Of a stretch of 64,000 nt of DNA, positions 26,555-34,904 are shown piece after piece. The DNA lies in the NCBI RefSeq assembly GCF_007855645.1, contig NZ_CP042265.1, positions 310,001 to 374,000 on the forward strand, read 5' to 3'. The first letter of the stretch is position 1. Each line of letters opens with the position of its first letter. The translations under genes and the position numbers were made by a program. The DNA is from Qingshengfaniella alkalisoli (GTDB lineage: Bacteria > Pseudomonadota > Alphaproteobacteria > Rhodobacterales > Rhodobacteraceae). The notes beneath the pieces are model-generated. The model had not been told where the DNA came from and made no database searches. It was given only the letters and a program-made list of their open reading frames with translations.

Positions 26555-27790
26555 ATGGAGAAACGAAAGCTTCTGGAAGCAATGTTCCATGCCGCCGTCA
26601 AAGCGGCGGATCCGACGATAGCCGTGCCTGCCGTGCTGCCGCCGCGCCCGGACGGTCGCGTGATTGTCGTGGGCTGTGGCAAGGCTTCGGCCGCCATGGC
26701 CGTCGCGGTCGAAAAAGCATGGGGACCATGCGAGGGGCTGGTGATCGTCAACGACGGCGCCAAGCTGCCCACGCAACAGATCGAACTGGTCGAAGCGTCG
26801 CATCCCGTGCCCGATGCCCGTGGTACCGCGGCCGCACACCGTATCTGCGATATGGTGTCTGGGTTGACCGATAAGGATACTGTTCTGTTTCTGATCAGCG
26901 GGGGTGGGTCATCCCTGATGCCCTTGCCCGCAGACGGCCTGACGCTTGAGGAGAAGCAGCAGGTTACAAAAGCTCTGTTGCATTCCGGGGCCGCGATTGA
27001 CGAGATGAATACCGTTCGCGCGCACCTGTCAAAAGTGAAGGGTGGTAAACTCGCGAGGTTGGCTCAACCTGCGCGTTGCATCACCCTTATGATCAGCGAT
27101 GTGCCCGGGGACAACCCTGCGCACATCGCCTCAGGACCGACGGCCTCCGGCGCGGGATCCGCCGCTGAAGCGCTGGAAATTATTGACCGCTATGGCATCG
27201 ATCTGGCCCCGAACATTCGTGCAGTCATAGAAAGCTCCGAGGTCCCCGCAGATGTATCCGGGGAACTGCACATGATCGCCACACCGCAGAAATCTTTGGA
27301 AGCTGCAGCGCAGGTGGCGCGTGACGCCGGAGTAACTCCGCTAATCCTTGGAGACGCGATCGAAGGCGAAGCCCGTGTCGTCGGCAAGGTGATGGCGGGC
27401 ATCGCCAAGCAAGTTGTGCAATACGGTCAACCCGCATCTGCACCATGCGTCCTGATTTCCGGGGGTGAAACGACCGTTACAGTCGGAGATCGTATTCCGG
27501 GCAAGGGCGGCCGGAACAGCGAAGGCTTGCTATCCTTTGCTCTGACTTGCTGGGATGAGCCGCACATATCGGCTATTTTCTGCGACACAGACGGGCGCGA
27601 CGGCTCAGAGGACAATGCCGGCGCGATATGGTTGCCGGAGTTCAGAGAAGAACTGGACAGCCGTACAGCCCGTGAATTTCTGACGGCGCATGATGCTTAC
27701 AGCTACTTCGCGAAAGTTGACGGGCTGGTTGAAACCGGCCCGACTCATACGAACGTGAACGACTTCCGCGCGGTACTGATCGAGGCATGA
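26555..27790 (+). CDS. Glycerate 2-kinase / MOFRL-family protein (TtuD-like)
   Basis: A 411-residue protein of the DUF4147/MOFRL glycerate kinase family. VVGCGKASAAMAVAVEKAWG and FLISGGGSSLMPLP belong to the N-terminal domain; LISGGETTVTV and GKGGRNSEGLLSFAL to the MOFRL domain. It phosphorylates D-glycerate to 2-phosphoglycerate (older name: hydroxypyruvate reductase TtuD). It lies 11 bases after pntB, in the same run. The product would feed glycerate from sugar-acid or tartronate pathways into glycolysis, which fits the sugar-acid genes downstream. Confidence 0.88.
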   Translation: MEKRKLLEAMFHAAVKAADPTIAVPAVLPPRPDGRVIVVGCGKASAAMAVAVEKAWGPCEGLVIVNDGAKLPTQQIELVEASHPVPDARGTAAAHRICDMVSGLTDKDTVLFLISGGGSSLMPLPADGLTLEEKQQVTKALLHSGAAIDEMNTVRAHLSKVKGGKLARLAQPARCITLMISDVPGDNPAHIASGPTASGAGSAAEALEIIDRYGIDLAPNIRAVIESSEVPADVSGELHMIATPQKSLEAAAQVARDAGVTPLILGDAIEGEARVVGKVMAGIAKQVVQYGQPASAPCVLISGGETTVTVGDRIPGKGGRNSEGLLSFALTCWDEPHISAIFCDTDGRDGSEDNAGAIWLPEFREELDSRTAREFLTAHDAYSYFAKVDGLVETGPTHTNVNDFRAVLIEA

Positions 27791-27796
27791 CGCGAT

Positions 27797-28564
27797 CTAG
27801 ATGACTGCGCTCATGCCTCCATCGACATAGATGATCTGGCCGCTGACATAGTTCGATGCGTCTGACGCGAGGAATACAGCGGTGCCAACCAACTCTTCCG
27901 GTTGACCCCAACGTCCCGTTGGTGTGCGCGACTTGACCCAGCTGTCAAATTTTTCGTCCGAGGTGAGCACCTCGTTCAAGTCCGTCACCATGTATCCCGG
28001 CCCAATCGCATTGACCTGCACACCGCTGCGCGCCCATTCGGCGGTCATGGTCTGGGTAAGCAGCTTGATCCCGCCCTTGGCCGCCGCATAAGGCGCTGTC
28101 GTGGCTCGGCCCAGCCCGCTCATCAGGGATCCGATGTTGATCACCTTGCCCTGGCCTCGCGCGACCATCCGACGCCCGGCTTCCCGCCCGACGATGAAGG
28201 CGGAGGTGAGATTGGTGTCGATCACCTTGCGCCAATTCTTGGTGGGATAGTCGATGATCGGGCCGCGGATCTGAATTCCGGCGTTGTTGACCAAGATGTC
28301 GATCTCGACGCTATCCGCGTCGAAATGATCAAACGCGGCAAGCACGGCGTCTTCATCCGTCACATCGAAGGGCGCAGCAATCGCGTCCAACCCGGCGCGG
28401 CGCAATTCGTCGGTGGTTCGATCCAACCGGTCAGCGTTAACGCCATTCAAAATGATCCGTGCGCCGGCCCTGCCGAGCCCTTCGGCAATCGCCCGGCCCA
28501 AACCTCGGGACGAGCCTGTCACAAGTGCTGTTTTTCCAGTCAGATCGAATAGTTGAGTGGACAT
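27797..28564 (-). CDS. Short-chain dehydrogenase, gluconate 5-dehydrogenase-like
   Basis: A 255-residue classical SDR. TGSSRGLGRAIAEG binds NAD(P), NNAGIQIRG is the structural motif, and YAAAKGG carries the catalytic Tyr and Lys. The sequence LFDLTGKTALVTGSSRGLG is close to gluconate 5-dehydrogenases (IdnO/Gno). The start at 28564 has GGAGG upstream; a 27-residue extension was rejected because it reads through the intergenic hairpin. It is the last gene of the TRAP operon and likely acts on a sugar acid. Confidence 0.85.
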   Translation of the reverse strand: MSTQLFDLTGKTALVTGSSRGLGRAIAEGLGRAGARIILNGVNADRLDRTTDELRRAGLDAIAAPFDVTDEDAVLAAFDHFDADSVEIDILVNNAGIQIRGPIIDYPTKNWRKVIDTNLTSAFIVGREAGRRMVARGQGKVINIGSLMSGLGRATTAPYAAAKGGIKLLTQTMTAEWARSGVQVNAIGPGYMVTDLNEVLTSDEKFDSWVKSRTPTGRWGQPEELVGTAVFLASDASNYVSGQIIYVDGGMSAVI

Positions 28565-28586
28565 GATACCTCCTGCATATCGAAGA

Positions 28587-28618
28587 AAAGCGCGCGCCAG
28601 AAACCTGGCGCGCGCTTT
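28587..28618 (-). terminator. GC-rich hairpin between dctP and the SDR gene
   Basis: Perfect 14-base arms (AAAGCGCGCGCCAG and complement) with a 4-base loop. On the minus strand the stem is followed by TCTTCG and its own arm ends in TTT, giving an intrinsic-terminator shape. It lies 32 bases beyond the dctP stop and 22 bases before the SDR start, so it may cut expression of the SDR gene or protect dctP mRNA. Confidence 0.75.
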
Positions 28619-28650
28619 CGTGTTCGAGGGCACAACTGAGCCCAAAAAAC

Positions 28651-29655
28651 TTAGCCGCGAATTTCCGTCAGTTGTTCCTGTACCGCGTCAACGATATCGC
28701 CACCGATTTGTTCGCGGTACTTGTCATAGATGATTTGCGACTTTTCCAGCATCCGTGCGTATTCGTCGTCAGAGAGCGTGTTGTACTCGATGCCCTCTTC
28801 CTGAATTTTGGCAAGCGATTCCTGGTTGGCCTCGCGGATGACGGAACGTTCCACGTCACGACCGACAACTGCGCATTCACGCAGCGCCGCCTGTTCGTCT
28901 TCGGTATAGGTGTCCCAGATAGGCTTGGAGAACAGGAACAGGAACGGCGTGTAGGCGTGGTTGGTTTCTGATACGTAATCCTGCACTTCGTAGAACTTCG
29001 AGGTATCGATCGTCACGTAAGGGTTTTCCTGTGCGTCGATGGTGTGGGTTTCCAGCGCTGAGAAAACTTCGCCGAACGACATTGGTGTTGCGTTCGCGCC
29101 GAGGTTCTTGAAGGTGTCGAGGAAGATGTTGTTCTGCATGACACGCATCTTGATGCCGTCCAGATCTTCCCATTTAGTGATCGGGCGTACCGAGTTCGAC
29201 ACGTTCCGGAAGCCGTTTTCCCAGTAAGCGAGATTGATCAGGCCGGCTTCTTCCAGCTTCTCGTTGATCAAGTCGCCGAATTCACCGTCCATTACGGCGT
29301 CCGCTTCACTTGCGTCTTTGAACAGGAAGGGCAGGTCGAACACGCCAAGTGCTGGGATCATGCCGACCAGTGGCGATGACGAGGTGACGACGGCCTCTTG
29401 CACACCGGATCGCAACGCTTGCGTCGCCTGAAGGTCGCCGCCAAGCGCACCGCCCCAGAATGCGGTCAGTTCAAGCTTGCCGCCTGATTTCTCATCCAGG
29501 CATTCCTGCATCGCGCGGATGCCGTCACCAACAGGATGATCTTCGTTGATACCGTTGGAAACGCGAATGTTGCGGTTGTTGAATTCCGCAGCAGCGGGCA
29601 AGACACTCGAAAGCGTCAGAGCCACAGCGGTAGTCGCGAGCATCAGATGTTTCAT
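28651..29655 (-). CDS. dctP: TRAP transporter solute-binding protein (DctP-type)
   Basis: A 334-residue periplasmic binding protein. ATG 29655 follows GAGGAGG and starts a Sec signal (MKHLMLATTAVALTLSSVLP, likely cut after AAA). The mature part shows the DctP features: EDHPVGDGIRAMQECLDEKSGG near the N-terminus, the AQENPYVTIDTSKFYEVQDY segment, and an Arg in IKMRVMQNNIF expected to bind a carboxylate. With the permeases upstream it should import an organic acid; a sugar acid is likely from context. Confidence 0.92.
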   Translation of the reverse strand: MKHLMLATTAVALTLSSVLPAAAEFNNRNIRVSNGINEDHPVGDGIRAMQECLDEKSGGKLELTAFWGGALGGDLQATQALRSGVQEAVVTSSSPLVGMIPALGVFDLPFLFKDASEADAVMDGEFGDLINEKLEEAGLINLAYWENGFRNVSNSVRPITKWEDLDGIKMRVMQNNIFLDTFKNLGANATPMSFGEVFSALETHTIDAQENPYVTIDTSKFYEVQDYVSETNHAYTPFLFLFSKPIWDTYTEDEQAALRECAVVGRDVERSVIREANQESLAKIQEEGIEYNTLSDDEYARMLEKSQIIYDKYREQIGGDIVDAVQEQLTEIRG

Positions 29656-29688
29656 TGGTTTCCTCCTCATCGAAACATTGATTGGACG

Positions 29689-30966
29689 TCAGATCAGCCA
29701 GTTCAGCGGCACCAGAACGATACCGGGGAACAGGACCAACAGGATCAGCACCAGAATTTGCGCCAGCAGGAAGGGGAACACACCCCAGACGACCTGCCCG
29801 AGAGGCACCTTGGACACGGAGCTGACCACGTTTAGCACAACACCGACCGGCGGCGTGATCAGGCCGATGCAGGTGTTCATGATGAACAATACGCCGAAAT
29901 AGACCGGATCAATTCCCGCCTCCTTGATAATGGGCATCAGGACAGGGGACAGGATCAGGATGGTCGGCGCCAGATCAAGTGCCGTGCCGACCACAAGGAC
30001 GAGCGCCATGATGACCAGAAGAAGCAGCTTCGGACGGTCGATCAGTGGCTCGATCAGACTGCCGAGTTCAGCAGGAATATTCGCCATGGTGATTAGCCAA
30101 GCCGACACAAGCGCGGCGGCAACGAGGAACATCACGACTGACGTGGTCTTGGCGGCCTGCAGAATGACCCGGTAAAGATCGCTGAATTTCAGTTCCCGAT
30201 AGACGAACAGCCCGACCAGCAACGCATACACGGCAGCAATCACTGCAGCTTCGGTTGGCGTGACGATCCCAAAACGGATGCCGCCCAAGATGATAACCGG
30301 CATGCCAAGCGCCCATGCTGCATCCGCAGTGGCGCGAAGACGCACTTTCATCGGCTGACGCGGCAGGGTTTCAATGTTGTCCTTCTTGACAACCAGCAGC
30401 CAAGTGAAAACCAGCACCAGCCCCATCAACAGGCCGGGAACGATCCCGCCCATGAACAGCTTGGTGATCGAGACATTAGCCGCGACACCGAAGATGATGA
30501 AGGCCAGCGACGGCGGGATGACCGGCGCAATGATGCCACCCGCAGCCATCAGACCAGCGGAACGCGGCACGTTGTAGCCGGCACGCGCCATCATCGGGAT
30601 CAGGATGGATGCCAGCGCGGCGGTATCGGCGGCGGCAGACCCGGATAGTGACGCCATGATGATCGCAGAGATGATCGCGACGATCCCCAGCCCGCCACGA
30701 ATGTGGCCGACGCAGGTTAGGGCAAAGTTGATGATCCGCTTGGACAAGCCGCCGGAGTTCATCAACTCACCCGCGAGAATGAAGAACGGAATTGCGAGTA
30801 GCGTGAAAGTATCAGCGCCGGAAATCATCTGCTGCGCGACGATCTGCGTGTTGAACATCCCCATGTAGCTCATGAGGATCACGCCGCAGAACATCAGGGC
30901 GAAGGCCACGGGCAGGCCAATGGCCATGGACCCCAGAAGGGTGCCGACGAATACGACTAAAGTCAT
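29689..30966 (-). CDS. dctM: TRAP transporter large permease (DctM)
   Basis: A 425-residue polytopic membrane protein with about 12 helices. Family blocks include LLAIPFFILAGELMNSGGLS, SLSGSAAADTAALASILIP and the C-terminal GLITPPVGVVLNV. The start overlaps the dctQ stop by 4 bases. Gene order is Q-M-P rather than the common P-Q-M. Confidence 0.94.
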   Translation of the reverse strand: MTLVVFVGTLLGSMAIGLPVAFALMFCGVILMSYMGMFNTQIVAQQMISGADTFTLLAIPFFILAGELMNSGGLSKRIINFALTCVGHIRGGLGIVAIISAIIMASLSGSAAADTAALASILIPMMARAGYNVPRSAGLMAAGGIIAPVIPPSLAFIIFGVAANVSITKLFMGGIVPGLLMGLVLVFTWLLVVKKDNIETLPRQPMKVRLRATADAAWALGMPVIILGGIRFGIVTPTEAAVIAAVYALLVGLFVYRELKFSDLYRVILQAAKTTSVVMFLVAAALVSAWLITMANIPAELGSLIEPLIDRPKLLLLVIMALVLVVGTALDLAPTILILSPVLMPIIKEAGIDPVYFGVLFIMNTCIGLITPPVGVVLNVVSSVSKVPLGQVVWGVFPFLLAQILVLILLVLFPGIVLVPLNWLI

Positions 30967-31496
30967 TCTCCGCGCTCCATCAGCTGTTCAATAGTGTGTT
31001 CCCCGGCGAAGGCAGAAATTTCGTCATCCGTCACACGACCTGTCACGATGCGGAACAGGCGCTCTGCGGCTATCAAGAACATCATTCCGCCGGTGAACAT
31101 GCCTACTCCGAACACCCAGCTCATACGAAGTCCGGATACAGGCGCATGCATGGTCGCGTTGATTGGCAGTTGTTTCCATGTGCCAAGAAAGAAAATTGCC
31201 GAGACGAGCATGATCAGCACGTTGACCAAGATCATGCAGGTGATGCGCCCCTTTCGCGACAGGCGTGAAACAAGCGTTTCGATCCCCAGATGCGATCCTT
31301 CGCGGAACGTCACGACGGCTCCGATGAAGGTGAGCCACACGAAGAAATAACGTGACAATTCCTCGGAGACGGTGACGCCAGAGTTGAACCCGTAGCGAAG
31401 CACAACGTTCAGAAAGACCATGACCACCATGCCGCTGAGCAACAATACCAGCAACAATTCGAGAAAACGGTAAAACAGATCGACTGTTCTTTGCAT
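30963..31496 (-). CDS. dctQ: TRAP transporter small permease (DctQ)
   Basis: A 177-residue protein with four predicted membrane helices. The NVVLRYGFNSGVTVSEELSR segment and FREGSHLGIETLVSRLS are characteristic of DctQ. ATG 31496 has GGGGGGAG upstream; the 37-residue extension in the longer frame is unlikely. It is first in the TRAP operon. A candidate FadR-type operator lies 76 bases upstream of the start. Confidence 0.9.
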   Translation of the reverse strand: MQRTVDLFYRFLELLLVLLLSGMVVMVFLNVVLRYGFNSGVTVSEELSRYFFVWLTFIGAVVTFREGSHLGIETLVSRLSRKGRITCMILVNVLIMLVSAIFFLGTWKQLPINATMHAPVSGLRMSWVFGVGMFTGGMMFLIAAERLFRIVTGRVTDDEISAFAGEHTIEQLMERGE

Positions 31497-31571
31497 TTCT
31501 CCCCCCGTTTGCCCCGAAGGGCCGTTTCTCTGCCGGCGGTTCCGAATCCCACCATGTTGGGCAGAGGTAAA

Positions 31572-31586
31572 AGATGTCCGACAACC
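31572..31586. promoter_or_regulatory. Candidate operator of the local FadR-type regulator, site 1
   Basis: AGATGTCCGACAACC contains the TGTCnGACA core typical of FCD-type GntR operators. It lies upstream of dctQ, between it and the gntR stop codon. It shares the half-site GACAACC with a second site at 33868. Regulator identity is inferred. Confidence 0.5.
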
Positions 31587-31627
31587 TAACAAGTAAAATT
31601 CGCGCATCGAAGCAATCAGGTGCCGGG

Positions 31628-32359
31628 CTACAGGCCGTCCTCCAAGAATTCCATTTTCAGAGAGACACGTTGTGCGGCAGAAACCAGGTGCGTTTTCATG
31701 ACCTTGCGCGCTTCTTCTGCGTTGCCGGAGGCAATGGCATCGCGGATGGCGGTGTGCTCTGAGATCGTTGCCGAGACCACCGCCTTCATGCCTTCACGTT
31801 CTCGTGCGGTCACGATGGCCTGCCCGATGCGCTGCGCAATGAAGCCCAAAACGGCCGGAAAGTATTCATTGCCTGTGGCTTTGGCCAGTATCTCGTGGAA
31901 TTTCAGATCTGCGGCGATCCCTTCTTCTTCCCACTTCTTTGCACCCGACATGATCGCCAGAGCGTCGTCGAGCGCTGCCAGCTGGGCGTCTGTCCGGTTG
32001 CGCGCGGCCAACCCCGCCGCAGAAATCTCCAACACCAACCGCAGTTGATAGAGGTCGCGGAAGCGTTCGATATCCGTCAGCCCATCCGCCGCGATCCGAA
32101 GCGTTTCGCGCTCTGCAGGCAGGGTAACGAAAGCCCCGACGCCTTGGCGAGATTCGACCAGCCCTTCGTTGCGCAAATGAGCGATAGCCTCTCGAATGAC
32201 CGAACGGCTGACGGCGAAGCTATCGGCAAGGCTGTGTTCGGTCGGCAGTTTGTCGCCAGGTTGCAGATTGCCTGCCTCGATCTCGGCCCGAATCCCGTCT
32301 GCAACACGCCCGGGCAATAGGTTCTTGCGGCTTAGGCTGGAGAAGTTCGGGCCGCTCAT
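31628..32359 (-). CDS. FadR-type GntR regulator of the sugar-acid locus
   Basis: A 243-residue FCD-type GntR regulator. The winged helix includes VADGIRAEIEAGNLQPGDKL and VSRSVIREAIAHLRNEGLVE; the FCD domain shows LYQLRLVLEISAAGLAAR, DLKFHEILAKATGN and ISEHTAIRDAIASGNAEEA with the metal-site Asp and His residues. ATG 32359 overlaps the stop of the GlcD-type oxidase. Related palindromes lie upstream of dctQ and of denD, which suggests it controls both operons. Confidence 0.87.
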   Translation of the reverse strand: MSGPNFSSLSRKNLLPGRVADGIRAEIEAGNLQPGDKLPTEHSLADSFAVSRSVIREAIAHLRNEGLVESRQGVGAFVTLPAERETLRIAADGLTDIERFRDLYQLRLVLEISAAGLAARNRTDAQLAALDDALAIMSGAKKWEEEGIAADLKFHEILAKATGNEYFPAVLGFIAQRIGQAIVTAREREGMKAVVSATISEHTAIRDAIASGNAEEARKVMKTHLVSAAQRVSLKMEFLEDGL

Positions 32360-33801
32360 GGCGTCGCCTGTCGGGAAAGCTGGCAGCCGGGATTCATGCG
32401 CAACTCAGGATCAAGCGCGTGCTTGATGCGTGAAATCAACTCCAGATTGGCATCAGGAAGATGCGCCTCGAAATCCGCTTGTTTCAAACGCCCAATCCCA
32501 TGTTCTGCCGAGATCGACCCTTTGAAGTTGTACAGCACCTCGTTCGCGATCTTCTTCGACTGATCGATCCGCATGTCACATTCGTCGCGCGACAGACCTT
32601 TTGGGGGCAACACATTCAGATGGACATTACCGTCGCCAACGTGCCCATATGAAACACAAACACAGTCGGGCAGCGCGGAAGTGATCGCGGCCTCTGCCTC
32701 TGTGATGAACGCCGCCATCTGAGCGAGTGGCACCGAGAAGTCCGTTCGCATATGTGGCCCATGCAGGGCCTGCCCTTCGTTCATGCCTTCACGAATGGCC
32801 CATATGCTTGCCGCCTGCGCGCGTGATGCGGCGACGGTACCGTCCAGCACAAGTTCGTCTTCCATAGCTCTTTCCAGGAAACGCGCCAGCAGATCAGCAA
32901 CATCCACCAATCCGCTACCCGACAACTCGATCAGCGCATACGCGGGGAATTCGTCAGAGACAGGGATGGGGAGGTCAGGAATCGCGGCTTGAGCGAGGCT
33001 GAAGGCAGAGGGCGGCAACAACTCGAAAGCTGACATCAGGTCGCAGCAATCCACCCGTGCACGCCGATAAAGCTGGATGACGTCATTCAACGACCCAAGG
33101 GCCACCAAGGCAGTTTCCACCTGAGTCGGTAGGGGCGACAGTTTCAACGCGACTCCTGTGACGATCCCCAATGTGCCTTCTGCGCCAATGAACATCTGCT
33201 TCAGGTCAATCCCACGATTGTCCTTTCTTAGTGAGTTCAGCCCGTTCCAGATGGTCCCATCCGGCAGAACAACCTCCAGCCCCAGAACGGATTCACGCGT
33301 CATCCCATAGCGCAGGACATTCACCCCACCGGCATTGGTGGATACGTTCCCGCCGATCTGGCAGCTGCCTTGCGCCCCAAGCGCCAGCGGAAAGAACATC
33401 TCCCGCTCGGCCAACTGGTCCTTCATCTCACTCAGGACGCAGCCTGCATCAACGATTGCGGAGAAGTTTTCGGGGTCTATGTGGCGGATCTTGTTCATCC
33501 GCTCCAGTGAAATTACGACTTGACGCTTGGGGTCGTCCGGCACAGCACCAAGCACCAAGCCAGTATTTCCACCCTGTGGGATGATATCGAGGTCCAGGTC
33601 CCGACACAGCTTGACTGCTGCTGCGACCTCTTCGGTTGAACCCGGACGCAGCACCGCGACGGCCCCGCTGACAACGTCTTTGTGCCAGTCACTGACATAG
33701 CGCTCCATATCCTTCGCATCGGTCCAGATTGGCATTCCGTCCAGCTGTTCTCGCAGGATTTTCTGCATATCTTCGCGAACCAATGTGGCGCTCCTCGTCA
33801 T
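32356..33801 (-). CDS. GlcD/DLD-type FAD-binding 2-hydroxyacid dehydrogenase
   Basis: A 481-residue VAO-fold flavoprotein. LDIIPQGGNTGLVLGAV binds FAD pyrophosphate, GSCQIGGNVSTNAGGVNVLR is the second FAD block, and the C-terminal SAEHGIGRLK motif is typical of D-lactate dehydrogenase and glycolate oxidase GlcD. ATG 33801 has GGGGGGAA upstream. It oxidises a D-2-hydroxy acid (for example D-lactate, D-2-hydroxyglutarate or a sugar acid); the neighbours favour a sugar acid. It is co-directional and coupled with the regulator gene. Confidence 0.87.
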   Translation of the reverse strand: MTRSATLVREDMQKILREQLDGMPIWTDAKDMERYVSDWHKDVVSGAVAVLRPGSTEEVAAAVKLCRDLDLDIIPQGGNTGLVLGAVPDDPKRQVVISLERMNKIRHIDPENFSAIVDAGCVLSEMKDQLAEREMFFPLALGAQGSCQIGGNVSTNAGGVNVLRYGMTRESVLGLEVVLPDGTIWNGLNSLRKDNRGIDLKQMFIGAEGTLGIVTGVALKLSPLPTQVETALVALGSLNDVIQLYRRARVDCCDLMSAFELLPPSAFSLAQAAIPDLPIPVSDEFPAYALIELSGSGLVDVADLLARFLERAMEDELVLDGTVAASRAQAASIWAIREGMNEGQALHGPHMRTDFSVPLAQMAAFITEAEAAITSALPDCVCVSYGHVGDGNVHLNVLPPKGLSRDECDMRIDQSKKIANEVLYNFKGSISAEHGIGRLKQADFEAHLPDANLELISRIKHALDPELRMNPGCQLSRQATP

Positions 33802-33867
33802 GTATTCCCCCCAAGCGGTTTTTTGAATCAGTTGGACAGTGCGCCCTGAACTGGTAAGTCTGCACAT

Positions 33868-33882
33868 GGTTATCAGACAACC
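33868..33882. promoter_or_regulatory. Candidate operator of the local FadR-type regulator, site 2
   Basis: GGTTATCAGACAACC is a 15-base palindrome with one mismatched pair around a central A. It lies in the promoter region between the divergent oxidase (start 33801) and denD (start 33921) genes, and shares GACAACC with the site at 31572. Confidence 0.55.
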
Positions 33883-33920
33883 CTACATCTAGGCAACTTC
33901 ATAGACAGAAAGAACGAAGC

Positions 33921-34904
33921 ATGCATATCGCCATTATCGGGGCTGCGGGTATGGTCGGCCGGAAGCTCACGCAAAGACTGGCCGCAGAAGGCACACTGGG
34001 GGAAACCGCTATTTCCGAGATGACGCTGGTCGACGTGATCAAAGCGGATGCGCCCACAGGGTTCGAGGGTAAGGTTACATCAGTCGCATCGGATTTTTCG
34101 CTCGCAGGCGAAGCGGAAAAACTTGTCGCAACCCGTCCGGATACGATCTTCCATTTGGCCGCCATCGTGTCGGCGGAGGCGGAAGACGACTTCGATAAGG
34201 GTTACCGCATCAATCTGGACGGCACCCGAGCGCTGTTCGACGCAATCCGAGTGGCGCATATGGAAGACGGCTATCAGCCGCGTGTGGTATTCACATCCTC
34301 CATCGCCGTGTTTGGCAAGCCCCTGCCTTACCCGATCCCGGACGACTTCCACACGACCCCGCTAACCAGCTACGGCACCCAGAAGGCAATCGGGGAACTT
34401 TTGTTGTCTGACTATAGCCGCCGTGGGTTCTTCGACGGTATCGGCATCCGGTTGCCCACGATCTGCATTCGTCCGGGCAAACCCAATAAGGCGGCTTCGG
34501 GCTTTTTCTCGTCCATTCTGCGCGAGCCGCTGGTCGGGCAGGAAGCTGTATTGCCAGTGGATGAATCCGTTCGCCACTGGCATGCGTCGCCCCGCGCGGC
34601 AGTGGGTTTTCTGCTCCACGGGGCGACCCTTGATCTGGCAAAGGTTGGCCCGCGCCGAAACCTGTCGATGCCGGGCCTAAGCGCTACGGTGGGCGAACAG
34701 ATCGAAGCCCTGCGCCGGGTCGCTGGTGACAAGGCTGTTGCCCTGATAAAGCATGTGCCGGACGAGAAGATCATCGCAATGGTCGACGGTTGGGCACCGG
34801 GGTTCGAAGCCGACCGCGCGACAGAGCTTGGATTTTCCGCCGAAACCAGCTTCGATGAGATCATTCAGGCACATATCGAGGATGAACTGGGAGGAAGCCT
34901 GTGA
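33921..34904 (+). CDS. denD: D-erythronate dehydrogenase-like epimerase-fold enzyme (DenD)
   Basis: A 327-residue extended SDR. GAAGMVGRKLTQRLA binds NAD, FHLAAIVSAEAEDDF follows, and SYGTQKAIGELL has the Tyr-xxx-Lys pair. PTICIRPGKPNKAASGFFSSI is a signature stretch of DenD, which oxidises D-erythronate to 2-oxo-D-erythronate. The other steps of that path (OtnI, OtnC) are not in the window, so another C4-C6 aldonate is possible. First gene of a three-gene overlapping operon. Confidence 0.82.
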   Translation: MHIAIIGAAGMVGRKLTQRLAAEGTLGETAISEMTLVDVIKADAPTGFEGKVTSVASDFSLAGEAEKLVATRPDTIFHLAAIVSAEAEDDFDKGYRINLDGTRALFDAIRVAHMEDGYQPRVVFTSSIAVFGKPLPYPIPDDFHTTPLTSYGTQKAIGELLLSDYSRRGFFDGIGIRLPTICIRPGKPNKAASGFFSSILREPLVGQEAVLPVDESVRHWHASPRAAVGFLLHGATLDLAKVGPRRNLSMPGLSATVGEQIEALRRVAGDKAVALIKHVPDEKIIAMVDGWAPGFEADRATELGFSAETSFDEIIQAHIEDELGGSL

